This document shows, piece after piece, positions 21,000-32,502 of a stretch of 64,000 bases of DNA. The notes beneath the pieces are model-generated. The model was not told the origin of the DNA, ran no database searches, and was given only the letters and a program-made list of their open reading frames with translations. The position numbers and the translations under genes are program-made. Each line of letters starts with the position of its first letter. Positions within the stretch are counted from its first letter, which is position 1. The stretch is from Choanephora cucurbitarum (Eukaryota; Mucoromycota; Mucoromycetes; Mucorales; Choanephoraceae). The stretch covers positions 434,001-498,000 of the forward strand of contig JAIWNI010000005.1 of NCBI GenBank assembly GCA_025331435.1, given 5' to 3'.

Positions 21000-23900
21000 T
21001 CCGGGGGGTTAGAAGAGACAATGTCCTCATTGGAAAAATATTTCTTCATTCTTGAGGCATGGACGTTTTTCAGAACTTTTCCGTTGACAACATCGACTAC
21101 ATCGAACCGATCAGAAGAGAGGACCTGAGAAACACGATAAGGGCCACGGAACCGGGGAGTGAGTTTCTGAGAACGGCCATGAGCTGCATTGGACAGGACA
21201 GGGCAGTCCACCAGAACCAGATCATCGAGAATAAAGAAGGGCGGTTGTCGTTGCTCGTTGAAGCGGATAGCATTCTTAGCCTGAGACTTGATGTTTTCTG
21301 CTTGAATCACCTTATTTGCGTGTTGGAAGAATTCCTTCTGCTGTAAGACATATTCTCCTAGAGGAAGTACAACCGTGTCATGATCGGGTGTGGCCAGGAG
21401 GCGAGCTTCGTAACCATGGACTACGCTAAACGGCGAAAACTTGGTGACCTGATGCGAGCTAGAGTTGTAAGCCAACTGAAATTCTGGTAGATGCACATCC
21501 CAAGAGTCTTGTCGTTGATTGATCTTTAAATATGAGGAAATCATGTTCTTGAGCGTTTCCATAAAGCGTTCAACTAGTCCATTTGAGCTGGCGTGGTAAG
21601 CAGGCGCAAAGCGTTGTTCTATGCCAAGGTACTTGGAGAGGGACTGTATGAGAGTTCCAGAGTATGGGGAGCCATTATCACTGAGCAAGACCCGGAACAG
21701 ACCATGTTCACCGATAAAGTGAGAGAGACACTCGACCAGACATTTGTCGTTGTTTTCAGAGATAGGGAATAGAGACACATAGCGTGAGAACATACATTGG
21801 ATCACGATCACATATCGATTGCCAGAGCGTGACATTGGGAGAGGACCGAAAGTGTCAATAGCCAAGACGTCAAAAGGGCGAGTGGCAGGATCCGAGTGAA
21901 CTAAGTTAGTACGCCCTAGAGTAGAATTCGTACGCTTTATTCGCTGACAGGTTTCGCATCGGTTGACTTTATCCGTAATCCATTTCTTCATGTTGGGGAG
22001 ATGGTAGAGCCGAGCAAATCGTTGGAGGGTACGACCAATGCCAAGGTGTCCAGCTGTCGGATGGCTATGCAGTAAGTCAAAGATGTCATCCTTGAGGGAT
22101 TCAGGCAGCACGGGGCGGGGGCCACAGAGGAGGATACCAGACTCATCAGAGAAACCAGGAGGAAGAGGACCATCGCGGAGTTGTCGACAAAAGGGATCAA
22201 GAGACTGTGCAGAGGCCAAGTCGGAAACGTGGAGGGCGCAAATGTAGGGCCTGGCAGGAGTGCGTTCCACCATTGGATAACGGCTGAGGGCGTCAGGGCC
22301 AGCGTTCTTAGTGCCAGGGCGGTAAACCACCTCGAAGTCGTGTTGTTGTAAGAGAAGAGTCCAACGAGCCAAGCGACCACGCAGATCGGCGGTTTTACTC
22401 TTGTTCAGGAATTGGAGCGAATGGTGGTCGGTAATCACGGTAAACCGAGTGCCTGTCAAGTAATGGGCGAACTTTTTGATTCCCCAGACGATAGCAAGGG
22501 CTTCAACCTCAGAGACACCATAGTTGCGTTCTGCAGGGGAGAGAGAACGAGATGCGAAAGCGACAGCATAGGCGCGATTGTTGGCGGAATCGCGTTGGCA
22601 GAGGATAACCCCAATTCCAGCAGTACAGGCACCATCCGTATGCAGTTCAAATGGTTTAGAGAAATCTGGGAAGCGAAGCACCGGAGCCGAAGTCAAAGCC
22701 TGTTTGAGGCGGACGAAAGCCTCTTGTTGGGCCGACGTCCAACACCAAGTAGCATCTTTCTTCAGGAGATCATTGAGAGGAGCAGCCAACACCGAGAACT
22801 TGCTGATAAAAGAGCGATAATAACCGGCGAGACCAAGGAAAGACCGAAGAGAAGCGATATCCACAGGTTGGGGAAAGTCAGACACAGCACGAACCTTTTC
22901 GGGATCAGTATGCAGACCATCAGGGGTAATAGCATAACTAAGGAAGGAGATTCGATCACTCGCGAACTTGCATTTCTTGAGGTTGGCGGTGAGTGATGCG
23001 TTACGAAGGCGAACCAGAACAGCTCGTAGGTCAACCAGATGTCGTTCGAAATTTGGACTGAATACAATGATATCATCCAAGTAGACCAGACATATTTGCC
23101 ATTTGAGACCAGCGAGGACCGAATCCATGAGCCTTTGCATGGTAGCAGGAGCGTTAGTGAGGCCAAAAGGCATGCGGATAAACTCGTAGAGACCACCTCT
23201 GCAGATAAAAGCTGATTTAGGCTTTGCGTCGTCGTCAAGTTCAATTTGCCAGTAACTTGAAGTCAAGTCTAACGTGGAGAATATCTTGGCCTGGCCTAGA
23301 CTATGAATCGAATCATCAATTCTAGGTAGTGGATAAACGTCTTTGGTAGTGACAGCATTCAACCGGCGGTAGTCTACGCAGAAGCGAGGGGAACCATCCT
23401 GTTTGCGGACGAGAACAACAGGGGAAGACCAAGGAGAGTTACTAGGGCGAATGATGCCCTGCTTCAGCATATCATCAATCAGGGAATCGATTGTCTCGTT
23501 CTCGGCGGCGGAGGCCCGATGCGGGGGCTGTGACAACGGTCTAGTCTCGTTCGTATGAATGGAATGTTTCACTAGCGGCGTAACCGTCCTGGGCTTTGAG
23601 TCGAAGCAATCAGGGAACTCGTTAAGTAGCTCTTGCATGGCTACTTTCTCTTCGTAAGATAGATGTGAACCAATGCAATTGGAAAAGTCGACAGGGTTAG
23701 ACGATGATTTAGAAGTGACTGGAGAGGAACTGATAGAAAAGATTTCGAGAGACGGAGAGATATACTGGTAAGTAGCATTTTTTTGTCCTTTATTAATATG
23801 TTTGGTTGAATTGCTAAGATTGGCTAACTTAATTGTGGCTAGGCCAGCCTTGTCGAAGTTAACCAGTCCGGAAGCAACTGTCAAAAGTTTCTCAGCAGCC

Positions 23901-25447
23901 AGTTCCGGAGGGGTAGAGACGAAGACAGCAGAACTAGGAGGTCCACAGACCTCAACGTAGGCATGATGTTGCCCAGGTAGCTTCAGGGAGGAAGCCATAG
24001 AGACACCAGAAACACCAGAGACACCAGAGACACCAGAGACACCAGAGGGGAAACGAATAGTGTTTGTATCCGTGTGAATGACTGCACCAAGGCGCTTGAG
24101 TTGAGGATAACCCAAGATGGTAGGATGGGATAGATTGTCAACTACATGGTACTCGATCACCGTCTGGATGGGACCAATCATGGTGGCGACGGACACCGTT
24201 CCACGCGAAGATGCATTTCCGTTGTTTGCAATGGTAAACGAGGCAGCAGAAGAGGAGTCGGGCTTGAGGCCTAGTTTGTCAGCCACAGAGGCTCGGATGG
24301 CCGAAATATTGGCACCAGTGTCCACCAATGCCTGAACCAGATGGCCTTGTAGAGTGATGTTGATCCGGGGAGTCGAGACCGAAGGGCGTGCAGAACCAGA
24401 AAGAGAGATGTTTTGGATGGTAAAATCAGCCGGTGCTAACGGATCATCTTCAATTGGTATGGCGGCATACTGAGGAGTGGGAGTAGGAGACGTGTAAACA
24501 GAGTTTACCGACGGATCCGATTTTTCTTCTGAGACAGCCACCTCAACTTGATTGATGGAATGTTGTTTGCGTTGGCGACACTTTTTACTTAGATGACCCA
24601 CTCTGGAACAGTGATCGCAGATGGGTTCACCATCTCTGGTCCAACGGTGAGAGGTCTTAGGCCGGCGGGGCTGCGAGTGTGGGGCACCTGAACCACCAGA
24701 GAACCCACGAGAGCCCGAGGACCTAGGAGAACCACGGGAGCTAGGAGAACCAGAAGAACCAAGGGGACTAGAGCGGCGCTGGAAAGCGTCGATCTCCATG
24801 GGCGACGGACCAACCGAGAGATCAAGAGGGGCAGGAGTGTTAGAGTCCAGGGAGAGTTGTGCGAAAGCGTCTTCAAGGAGGAAGTCATCCGAAACGAGGG
24901 CGTCCTCAATTTGACTAGCGGCATCGGCGATCTTCGTCCAGCTAGTCAAAGAGGCAATGTTGGGAACCACAGCAGCACGGAGGCGAGGATTCATACCGCG
25001 AAGGTAGATCGCACGAAGAGTGTTGGAGTCCAGGCTGTGGCCTGCGGGAAAGTCCAAGACGACAGATTCAAAGAGCATTTTGAACCGTTTGGATGACATG
25101 TTGTCCTGTCTAAGTGATTCGAGCCGCTTGCGCAGATAAGCTTTGTATTTTTCATCCGAGACACCATAGATATCCTTAAGTCTAGCTTTGAGTTCCTGCC
25201 ATTGAAGGTTGGCTTGAGAGCGAGAAACCCAATTAGCGGTTTCCTCAGGAAGGTAAGCAGCAATGTGTAGTTTCTTATGCGCAACAGTTAGGGCAAGGCG
25301 ATCGCATTGAGCTTCGTAATTGGATAGCCAATGATTGAAATTAGTCTTGGGGTCATACTTTGCACAAATGGTAGTATTAGCCAAGCGACTTTCGGATACC
25401 AATTGAGAGATTAAGTTAACTAAGCGTTCGTCAGTAGTAGGAGACAT
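20969..25447 (-). CDS. Gag-Pol polyprotein of Ty3/gypsy element, distal copy
   Basis: A 1492-residue ORF identical in predicted protein to the proximal copy, offset by 4936 bp. It carries the same gag, CCHC knuckle, DTGA protease, YLDD reverse transcriptase, RNase H, DDE integrase and GPY/F order, and its stop also falls inside the LTR, here the shared one. Complete identity with its neighbour means very recent duplication, ongoing gene conversion or an assembly duplication; sequence alone cannot separate these. Confidence 0.95.
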   Translation of the reverse strand: MSPTTDERLVNLISQLVSESRLANTTICAKYDPKTNFNHWLSNYEAQCDRLALTVAHKKLHIAAYLPEETANWVSRSQANLQWQELKARLKDIYGVSDEKYKAYLRKRLESLRQDNMSSKRFKMLFESVVLDFPAGHSLDSNTLRAIYLRGMNPRLRAAVVPNIASLTSWTKIADAASQIEDALVSDDFLLEDAFAQLSLDSNTPAPLDLSVGPSPMEIDAFQRRSSPLGSSGSPSSRGSPRSSGSRGFSGGSGAPHSQPRRPKTSHRWTRDGEPICDHCSRVGHLSKKCRQRKQHSINQVEVAVSEEKSDPSVNSVYTSPTPTPQYAAIPIEDDPLAPADFTIQNISLSGSARPSVSTPRINITLQGHLVQALVDTGANISAIRASVADKLGLKPDSSSAASFTIANNGNASSRGTVSVATMIGPIQTVIEYHVVDNLSHPTILGYPQLKRLGAVIHTDTNTIRFPSGVSGVSGVSGVSGVSMASSLKLPGQHHAYVEVCGPPSSAVFVSTPPELAAEKLLTVASGLVNFDKAGLATIKLANLSNSTKHINKGQKNATYQYISPSLEIFSISSSPVTSKSSSNPVDFSNCIGSHLSYEEKVAMQELLNEFPDCFDSKPRTVTPLVKHSIHTNETRPLSQPPHRASAAENETIDSLIDDMLKQGIIRPSNSPWSSPVVLVRKQDGSPRFCVDYRRLNAVTTKDVYPLPRIDDSIHSLGQAKIFSTLDLTSSYWQIELDDDAKPKSAFICRGGLYEFIRMPFGLTNAPATMQRLMDSVLAGLKWQICLVYLDDIIVFSPNFERHLVDLRAVLVRLRNASLTANLKKCKFASDRISFLSYAITPDGLHTDPEKVRAVSDFPQPVDIASLRSFLGLAGYYRSFISKFSVLAAPLNDLLKKDATWCWTSAQQEAFVRLKQALTSAPVLRFPDFSKPFELHTDGACTAGIGVILCQRDSANNRAYAVAFASRSLSPAERNYGVSEVEALAIVWGIKKFAHYLTGTRFTVITDHHSLQFLNKSKTADLRGRLARWTLLLQQHDFEVVYRPGTKNAGPDALSRYPMVERTPARPYICALHVSDLASAQSLDPFCRQLRDGPLPPGFSDESGILLCGPRPVLPESLKDDIFDLLHSHPTAGHLGIGRTLQRFARLYHLPNMKKWITDKVNRCETCQRIKRTNSTLGRTNLVHSDPATRPFDVLAIDTFGPLPMSRSGNRYVIVIQCMFSRYVSLFPISENNDKCLVECLSHFIGEHGLFRVLLSDNGSPYSGTLIQSLSKYLGIEQRFAPAYHASSNGLVERFMETLKNMISSYLKINQRQDSWDVHLPEFQLAYNSSSHQVTKFSPFSVVHGYEARLLATPDHDTVVLPLGEYVLQQKEFFQHANKVIQAENIKSQAKNAIRFNEQRQPPFFILDDLVLVDCPVLSNAAHGRSQKLTPRFRGPYRVSQVLSSDRFDVVDVVNGKVLKNVHASRMKKYFSNEDIVSSNPPDVASSKVIGP

Positions 25448-25458
25448 TTAGAGGCAAT

Positions 25459-25621
25459 GATAGCGATAAACACCGAAAAAGAGTAAGTAGCGATAAACAC
25501 CGAGAGAGAGTAGGTAGCGATAAACACCGAGAGAGAGTAGGTAGCGATAAACACCGAGAGAGAGTAAGTAGCGATAAACACCGAGAGAGAGTAAGTAGCG
25601 ATAAACACCGAGAGAAGAGAT
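25459..25621 (-). repeat. 27-nt tandem repeats in the retroelement leader, distal copy
   Basis: Same six-unit array as at 20523-20685, with the same unit number and the same variant positions (A or G at the unit end, degenerate first and last units). Minisatellites change copy number fast, so equal copy number is a further sign that the two elements separated very recently. Confidence 0.9.
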
Positions 25622-25662
25622 AACTTGACAGATCAGGGAATACGAGTATGGGCGGGGGGAAA

Positions 25663-25679
25663 GAGCAGCTTCTCCACCA
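25663..25679 (-). promoter_or_regulatory. Primer-binding site of the distal element
   Basis: Same TGG-initiated 17-nt sequence as in the proximal copy, abutting the 5' LTR at 25680. Confidence 0.65.
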
Positions 25680-25935
25680 TAAAATGAGTAGGGCAACTGA
25701 AGTTCAAATGAAGTGGGAGTTAGAGTCACGAGAAAATAAAAGATGACTTTCTATTATTATTCTGTGCAAAAGATAATGTTCTTTATTTCTTAAGGAAGTT
25801 CATATTTATATAATTTCTAACTATGATGAGGAAATTTCCAGAAGTTGGAATCGGGCTAACTAGTCTTCACTAGAAATTACTAGAGAACTCAGGAAAGTAC
25901 AGATTTAAGGACCGATCACTTTGCTACTCGCAACA
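25680..25935 (-). repeat. LTR copy 3 (5' LTR of the distal element)
   Basis: The third 256-bp LTR, followed by host DNA starting AGATATAT. The loss of similarity to the other copies after GCAACA fixes the LTR boundary. The right target duplication AGAT (25936-25939) follows directly. Confidence 0.92.
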
Positions 25936-26818
25936 AGATATATATCTGAGTTAAAACACTAAAGTTCGCCTATATTCTAGAAACACAGTTTCATTCTGTT
26001 AAACATTTGATCAGAAAACAGCAATACGTTCATAGTAATTTGCTCAGAATACAGATTGGGCTGAGAATCAAAGGAATAAGGTAGATCGCTTCTGTCAAAC
26101 AATGCTAGCCAATCTCAAATTCTTAAAATATCATCACCGAAAACATAGGATTTAATTATACAATTCCATGACCAGCAAAGACTCTGATCAAGAAATACAT
26201 TTGGGCAATGTTCTATCAGTCAACTCGTCTCCAAGAAGAAAAGCTACAATCAGTACTAGAAACAGCCTGTTGTTGGTGATAATGAAGTTCAAAGAAATAC
26301 AGCAAATCTAATTGTTTATGTTTGTGCCCCCCCAGGTTTCAAATAGATTAAAATTAAAGTGAGGTTTTACTCTAGTTGAACACCTTGTGTATTGTGAGCT
26401 TAAATCTGTTCTTGCCTATAGTGTTTGCTCTTTCTATCCTCTAATCTTTAAGATTGTATAGCTATTTATCGAGTCATCTTATTAGAAAAGACTCGGAAAA
26501 TCCTTTCTTCTTTGTCTGATCTTGCTTCTGCAGTAATAAGACTATCTCAAATTTTATAAACCGACAATAATTCAAGCCATTTTATTGGTGAACAATAGAC
26601 AATTAAAGAGAGGAAATGACGGAGTTCTGTTTTCTCCCTTCTTCAGGTATGTCAGGCCTGTCCAGAAAAGGGTTTCGGTAGGAGCTAACACTAGACATAT
26701 TGGCTTGTGGCTTGTTCACTATAGAAACCATTGAAATTGAAATCTCTCATTCTACTCACTCTTTCTCTCTATTTTTGTTGTTTCTCCCTCTTTTTTTTTC
26801 TTGTAACTCAGATATACG
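25936..26818. other. Intergenic after the LTR array
   Basis: It starts with the right target duplication (25936-25939). The rest is AT-rich with a C7 run near 26330 and a strong pyrimidine tract at 26740-26805 just before the next start codon, probably the promoter/leader of the F-box gene. No retroelement remnant was seen. Confidence 0.5.
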
Positions 26819-28624
26819 ATGGACCTTTGCTCACCAGAAGATATTTCTCCTCCTGCTACACCACCCAATTTCAATTTTAGTTCCTCCTCTTCTACCAACA
26901 CAACTCCTTTACCTACACATTTAAGAAATGCCCTCAAAAATAGCACAAATAGGCCAACACAGCGACTAAGAACCAGTTTCTGTGAAACCTCTCTTCAAGA
27001 ATACAACTTTGACGAAGACCAGCTTTCTCATCTTCGCCAACTGAAGCAGTCTTTTCAACAACTCACACCCGAACAAAAACAGTTTTTTTTGCATGAAATC
27101 ATAAACAGCTGTGACAACTCTCAGCTCACTTACCTCAATAGCCTTATTGCTCCTCGTCTTAAGATTGATTTTCTTAAAGAATTGCCTATTGAGATTTCGC
27201 TTCATATTTTGACATTTATTGATGATCCCAAGACATTAGCGAGAGCAGCTACTGTATCTACTCTTTGGAACTCTTTGTTGAAGGATGAAGCTACATGGAA
27301 GTCATTATGTATGAAGCATCAATATCGCCGACGTAATTCAAGCATATGCGGCGGAGAACTTTTGGAACCACCAAGCCAACGTCGCAATTTTTCATATAGA
27401 GAATATTTCAAGCGCAAGTACAATATTGCCTCCGCTTGGGCACATGGCGGAAAAGTCAAAGTGGTAGAGGATGGCTTTGGCGACGGTTTGGTAACTTCGC
27501 TTCAGTATGATGAAAAATATATTGTCGTGGGTTGTGATAACCATCGAATTGAAGTGTTCGATACAAACACCGCAAAGAAAGTGCGGACTTTAGAGGGACA
27601 TGAAGGTGGTGTTTGGGCACTACAATTTAAGGGTGGTGAAAAGCATGATCCAGAACGTATTCTCGTTACGGGTGGCTGTGATAGGTAAGAAAAAACAAAA
27701 CGGAAAACAATTGGCCTTTCTATGAAATGATCTGTCAATTGTTATATATGAAAAACAAAAGAATGCACAGATTAATTAATTTATTATTAGAGATGTACGT
27801 GTTTGGAATTTGAACACGGGTGAATTACGTCACGTTCTGCGTGGGCATAATTCAACTGTGCGTTGTCTGAAGATGAAAGATAAGCGTATTGCAGTCACTG
27901 GCTCCAGAGATACAACAATGCGTGTATGGGATATCCAGAGAGGTACATGTGTCCATTTACTGCTTGGACACCAAGCCAGTGTACGCTGTATGGAAATTAG
28001 CGGCAATATGGTAGTATCAGGCTCATATGATTCTACTGCTCGTATTTGGGATTTGCGTACTGGCCGTTGTCTTCACGTATTGGCTGGTCATTACACTCAG
28101 ATTTATGCGATTGCATTTGATGGGCACAAGGTAGTTACCGGCTCATTAGACTCTAATATTCGTGTCTGGTCTGCAGAAACGGGCCAATGTTTAGCTACCT
28201 TGCACGGTCATACCTCACTTGTTGGTCAACTTCAGCTTTCTGGTTCAACTTTAGTCAGTGGTGGATCAGATGGATGTTTGCGAGTATGGGATCTCCAACA
28301 CTACGAATGTATTCAACAAATATCAGCCCATGATAACTCTGTCACCTGTCTTCAGTTGATGATCGACGTATGTTAAGTGCCGGCAATGATGGACGCATCA
28401 AGCTATGGGACATCAAACAAGGAAGACTGATACGCAGTTTCACTCAATTGGCAAAAACTGTATGGAAGATACAATTTTCAGAAACAAAGGCTGTTGTCTT
28501 GATGCAACGTAGAAGATCCTCCAGCTCTGATGAAGGCAAAACTGTGATGGAAGTTCATGATTTTGATGTGGAAGAATTAGACGACTACTCGCCCAATTCA
28601 CTTGAAATGACTATAGATACCTAA
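26819..28624 (+). CDS. CDC4: Cdc4/Fbw7-like F-box and WD40 protein with an apparent 1-nt frameshift
   Basis: Exons 26819-27684 and 27791-28624. An N-terminal Ser/Thr/Pro-rich region precedes an F-box (about residues 120-165, from ELPIEISLHILTF), then a WD40 propeller with at least seven recognisable blades (GSRDTTMRVWD, GSYDSTARIWD, GGSDGCLRVWD and others), probably eight as in Cdc4/Fbw7. Family knowledge: an SCF ubiquitin-ligase substrate receptor that binds phosphodegrons in the nucleus. After blade six the frame breaks at 28355-28356: the downstream blade (AGNDGRIKLWD) is intact but one base out of phase, as if one T were missing after CTTCAG. Corrected length would be 566 residues. No intron fits. 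This could be a sequencing error or a real lesion. Confidence 0.85.
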
Positions 28625-29641
28625 GCAGAAACTTTTCGCAACTCATACATTTGTTTTGTTTTTCTTTAAATCCATAATTCCATCATAACTCATATCATTA
28701 CTTGTACACATCACTCTCTCTTTTTTTTCTTTTCTTTTATTTTTTGTCTTGCGAATAAAGTGTATATAAACACATGACCCATTATAAATGGCACGGTTTG
28801 TTAGAACTGATGTGCTTCTGCATTTCTGTGTATATCCTTGATATTAGATCAAAGATGTTTTATCTAGCCAACAAGATGTTTGATATGGTATAACTCTTTT
28901 TGAATTGCAACCTGTATCTAGCGAATGAGAAGGGAAAAAGGAGAGTGAGAGGTGAGGGGAGGGGGGAAGGAGAAAATGAGTAACGAGAGGCAAACCAATA
29001 TCTCTATAGTCCGAAAACATCGCTCGACATAACCTTTGGTTGGCATATACATGCTGAGGACTCAAAGTAATGCCAGATCATTTGATAGTCTTGACCATCA
29101 CTACTCTTGCTGTATTGAACCTTCTGATGGAAGTTGATTGCTGCCAGTCTGTAAAGTAGACATTTACAAGAATGCATACAAATACGTGTACTTCTAAAAT
29201 CTTTGCTACTTTAGAGATACCTTACAAACCTAACTTTCAGCATCTATATAATAAACTTCTTTTACTGGTACAGAAGGTTGATAGACCCATTACTGCTATT
29301 GGGTTTGAAATATAGTAACCTTCTTTTCGCTTATTTTATCACCCTTCATTCCTTTGGTTCTTCTATCTTGAATCATTGAAATTCTTTTTCGCAGAATATC
29401 GGCTTGAAGACAAAACAGCATCAAGGCTCATATGAGATTCCTCAAATTCAAATGCATTTTAGAGCAAGCCAACTTTCTTTTTTGCCTCAAAGATTTCAGT
29501 AGACAAGGCAACTTATCTAAATGATAACCTGGCATGAACAAGCGGACTTTTGGAAAACTCAGTTAATTGAAAATGCTTTCATTCTTTCTTGTCTCCTTTT
29601 TTTTCCTTTTCTCTTCTAAACTTTATATATTCTCTTTCATC
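28625..29641. other. Intergenic between the F-box gene and the M13 protease
   Basis: About 1 kb. An AATAAA-containing A/T-rich 3' region lies near 28757. A G-rich, purine-biased block sits at 28926-28975. Pyrimidine-rich DNA leads into the next gene. An upstream in-frame ATG at 29567 would extend the protease by a hydrophobic stretch, but the ATG at 29642 fits a type II membrane protein better. Confidence 0.5.
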
Positions 29642-32502
29642 ATGAGTGCGGAAAGAGAACCTCTTCTTCAGCCAGAAGATGATCGGGTAAACAACCAAGG
29701 CGACTTGGGTCCATCTTCTCGAACTCGTGATATCCAAAGTGGCAAATTCACTATGCTTGAAAAGGTGCTTTCTGCCTTAGCTGCTGCCTTTTTCATAGGT
29801 CTCTGTATTTTAGCAGGGCTTTATACACGCCGCATCTATGACAACGATCCTGGAAACTCTCCTGTAGCTCCTTCGCCACCTAGTGATAACAGTTCAGCAG
29901 TAAGAGATCTATTATCAACCTGTGAGAAAAGCTATATTCACCTCTCTCTTTTTTTTGTGTAGCCTCTTTGTACTACTTCAGAATGTGTTTTAACAGCTGC
30001 GCAAATCCTCCAGGTAATAAAGAGGATCATCACGTATATGATATAATCAAATTTCAATACTAACAACTCCTTAATTTCCTATGGCTTGCTTGATTTATTT
30101 CAGGATATTGATATGACATTAGATCCCTGTGATGATTTTTACAAGTATACATGTACAGTATTAGATCAAACTAAGCTTGTCCTGCAGATAACGCGGATTT
30201 GATGAAGAAGATCAATCTAAAGGAAAAGAAAAAACTCATGAATATAAATTAGGTAGCAACTGGGAAAAAAGCCATGAGATTCCTGACGGAAAGTCTGCAA
30301 TTGCCACATTTGTCGTTCTTGCTAACCAAAACAAGGAGGCCTTGCGCAGTATCTTTTCTGGTAGCTTTGAAGATTTCTATAAGCGCATTCATACCAAGAC
30401 ATTATCTGGCCCTTTACCTGATCCAGAGAAGCCAATCGACAAGCAAAATTTCGAGAAAGTTAAGGGCTTGTTTGATTCTTGTATGAACGAGGCTGTTATT
30501 GACGAGAAAGGCGCCGAGCCTATCTATCCTGTTCTCAAAGAAATTCAAAGTCGACTTCCTACCTCCAAAAGCCCTGCTGACACACGTCAATTGACACAAA
30601 CACTTGCCTTCTTGGCTAATCGCAATATCGGAGGTCTATTTGAGATCATGGTGGATGCAGACCCTAAAGACCCTTTTGTCAACTCACTTCAACTCTACCA
30701 ATCAGGTCTCACTTTGCCTACTAAGCAATACTACACTCAAAAAGATACTGTTGAAGCCTTAACAGAAACAATCAAAGATACTCTTGATGTCATTTACAAC
30801 CAAAACACTGCTCATGCTGCTGAGTTAGCTTCTATTGATACTGAAACAACTGCTCGTCTCATTGTTGACTTTGAAACAAAGTTGGCTGATATGAGTGAAC
30901 TTCCTGAAGCCTTCCAAGATCCCGAAGCTACTTACAATCCTATGAGTTTGTCTGAATTAGCCAAGCTGGCACCTAAGGTTGATTGGGGACTTTATGTCTC
31001 TCATCTCTTACCTTCAAGTGCTCCTTTCCCTGACAAAATTGTTGTTACCTTCCCCAAGTTTATCGGCAACGTCTCTGAAGAGCTCCTTGGAAAAGAAAGT
31101 GCTCGTACTTTGCAAGCCTACTTTTCATGGAGAGCAATTTATGCTTATTCTAGTGCCTTAGGCGAAGACGTTCGTGCCCCTATTCATCGTTTGAACTCTC
31201 GTTTGATTGGTACTAATCCTAAGTCAAAGAAGCCTCGTTGGGACACCTGTCTGGACGAAGTCAACAGCGCACTTGGCTTTATGGCTGGTCGCTACTATGT
31301 TATAGATAAATTTGGAAGTGAAGCAAAGGAACGTGCTGATGACTTCATTAACAGTATTAAGGAAGTCTTTTTGAATCGTTTGCCTCACTTGGAGTGGATC
31401 GATAAAAGCACTCGCCGAAAAGCAGAAGAAAAAGTAGAAAAGCTTATTCGTAAAGTTGGTTATCCTGAGTCATCACCCGATATTATGTCTCCTGTATCCC
31501 TCTCTGGTTACTACGCTGATTTGACTATTATCTCTGATGACTACTTCAACAATTATGTTAATGCTCGTAAATTCGATGTCTTGACTCAATGGCGTCAAGT
31601 TGGTAAAGCACCTGATAGATCCAAGTGGTTGATGTATCCTCATGAAGTCAATGCTTATTATAACCCTGCTTCTAATGAGGTAAGTGTCGAATGCAACGTA
31701 AAAATTAAGAATGCTGTACTTAATTGAAAAGAAATCAGATTGCATTCCCTGCTGGTATTTTGCAAAATCCTTTCTTTGGATCTAATTATCCTGATTATCT
31801 CAATTATGGTGGTATCGGTGTTGTCGTTGGACATGAATTGACAGTAGGTTTCTTTCAATTGTCTGGTTGAATATGAGCCATTTGCTTTTGCAATCAAATA
31901 CTTATTCCTGTTTGTAAATTATAGCATGGTTTCGATAGTACCGGTAGACATTTTGATGCTGAAGGTCGATTGGTTCAATGGTGGACAAATGAGACTGCTA
32001 GAGAGTTTGAAAACAAGGCAAAGTGCTTTGTCAAGCAATATAGTAACTTTACTCTTATTGATGAAAAAGGAGAAGCCATTCATGTGAATGGTAAGTTTAC
32101 TTTGGGTGAAAACTTAGCCGATAATGGCGGCTTAGGTCAATCTTATGCTGCTTGGAAACAAAGATATGACAGCGATCCTCAAAGTAAGCGATACAACAAC
32201 ATGCGTCTTCCTGGATTGGATGCATTGTCTCCTGAGCAACTATTCTTTGTCAATTTCGGCCGTATCTGGTGTAACAAAGCAACACCTGCTCAAGCCAAAA
32301 AGGGAGTAAGTAGATTACTCAAGAAACAGCCTTGTTTCTCTCGCTTAACTCTTTTTACCAACTATAGATCCTTACTAATGAACACTCACCTAATGTATGG
32401 CGTGTTAATGGTGCGGTTCAAAACTCTAAGGAATTTGCCGAGTTGTTCAAGTGTCCTGCTGGTAGCCCCATGAACCCAGTTAAGAAGTGTGAACTTTGGT
32501 AG
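29642..32502 (+). CDS. M13 family (neprilysin/ECE-like) zinc metalloendopeptidase
   Basis: Seven exons (29642-29899, 29963-30013, 30104-30152, 30253-31679, 31739-31843, 31925-32305, 32368-32502) give 801 residues. A short cytosolic N-terminus is followed by one membrane span (about 42-65), making a type II ectoenzyme. The ectodomain has the conserved [11 protein letters not shown] start, the NAYYNP motif, zinc-binding HELTH (627-631) and ENLAD (692-696), and ends with the family's CELW. Family knowledge: these enzymes cleave small peptides outside the cell or in the secretory lumen. The HELTH motif is split by an intron between T630 and H631. A 100-nt intron (30153-30252) is needed to join TC to SNWEK. 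Substrate unknown. Confidence 0.93.

Larger units (their letters stand above)
20744..25935 (-). mobile_element. Ty3/gypsy LTR retrotransposon, distal copy
   Basis: Second complete element, same length and orientation as the proximal copy: 5' LTR 25680-25935, primer-binding site 25679-25663, leader repeats, gag-pol 25447-20969 and 3' LTR 20744-20999. The predicted proteins of the two copies are the same throughout and I saw no nucleotide difference between them. Confidence 0.93.

Noticed and set aside
29567..29641. Upstream ATG for the M13 protease adding a hydrophobic N-terminus
   Set aside because: It would put a second hydrophobic segment before the normal type II signal anchor; the ATG at 29642 gives the usual family layout.
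30153..30252. Apparent frameshift in the M13 protease after [10 protein letters not shown]
   Set aside because: A 100-nt GT-AG intron joins the Cys codon (TG|T split) to [12 protein letters not shown] exactly in frame with no correction, so no lesion is needed.
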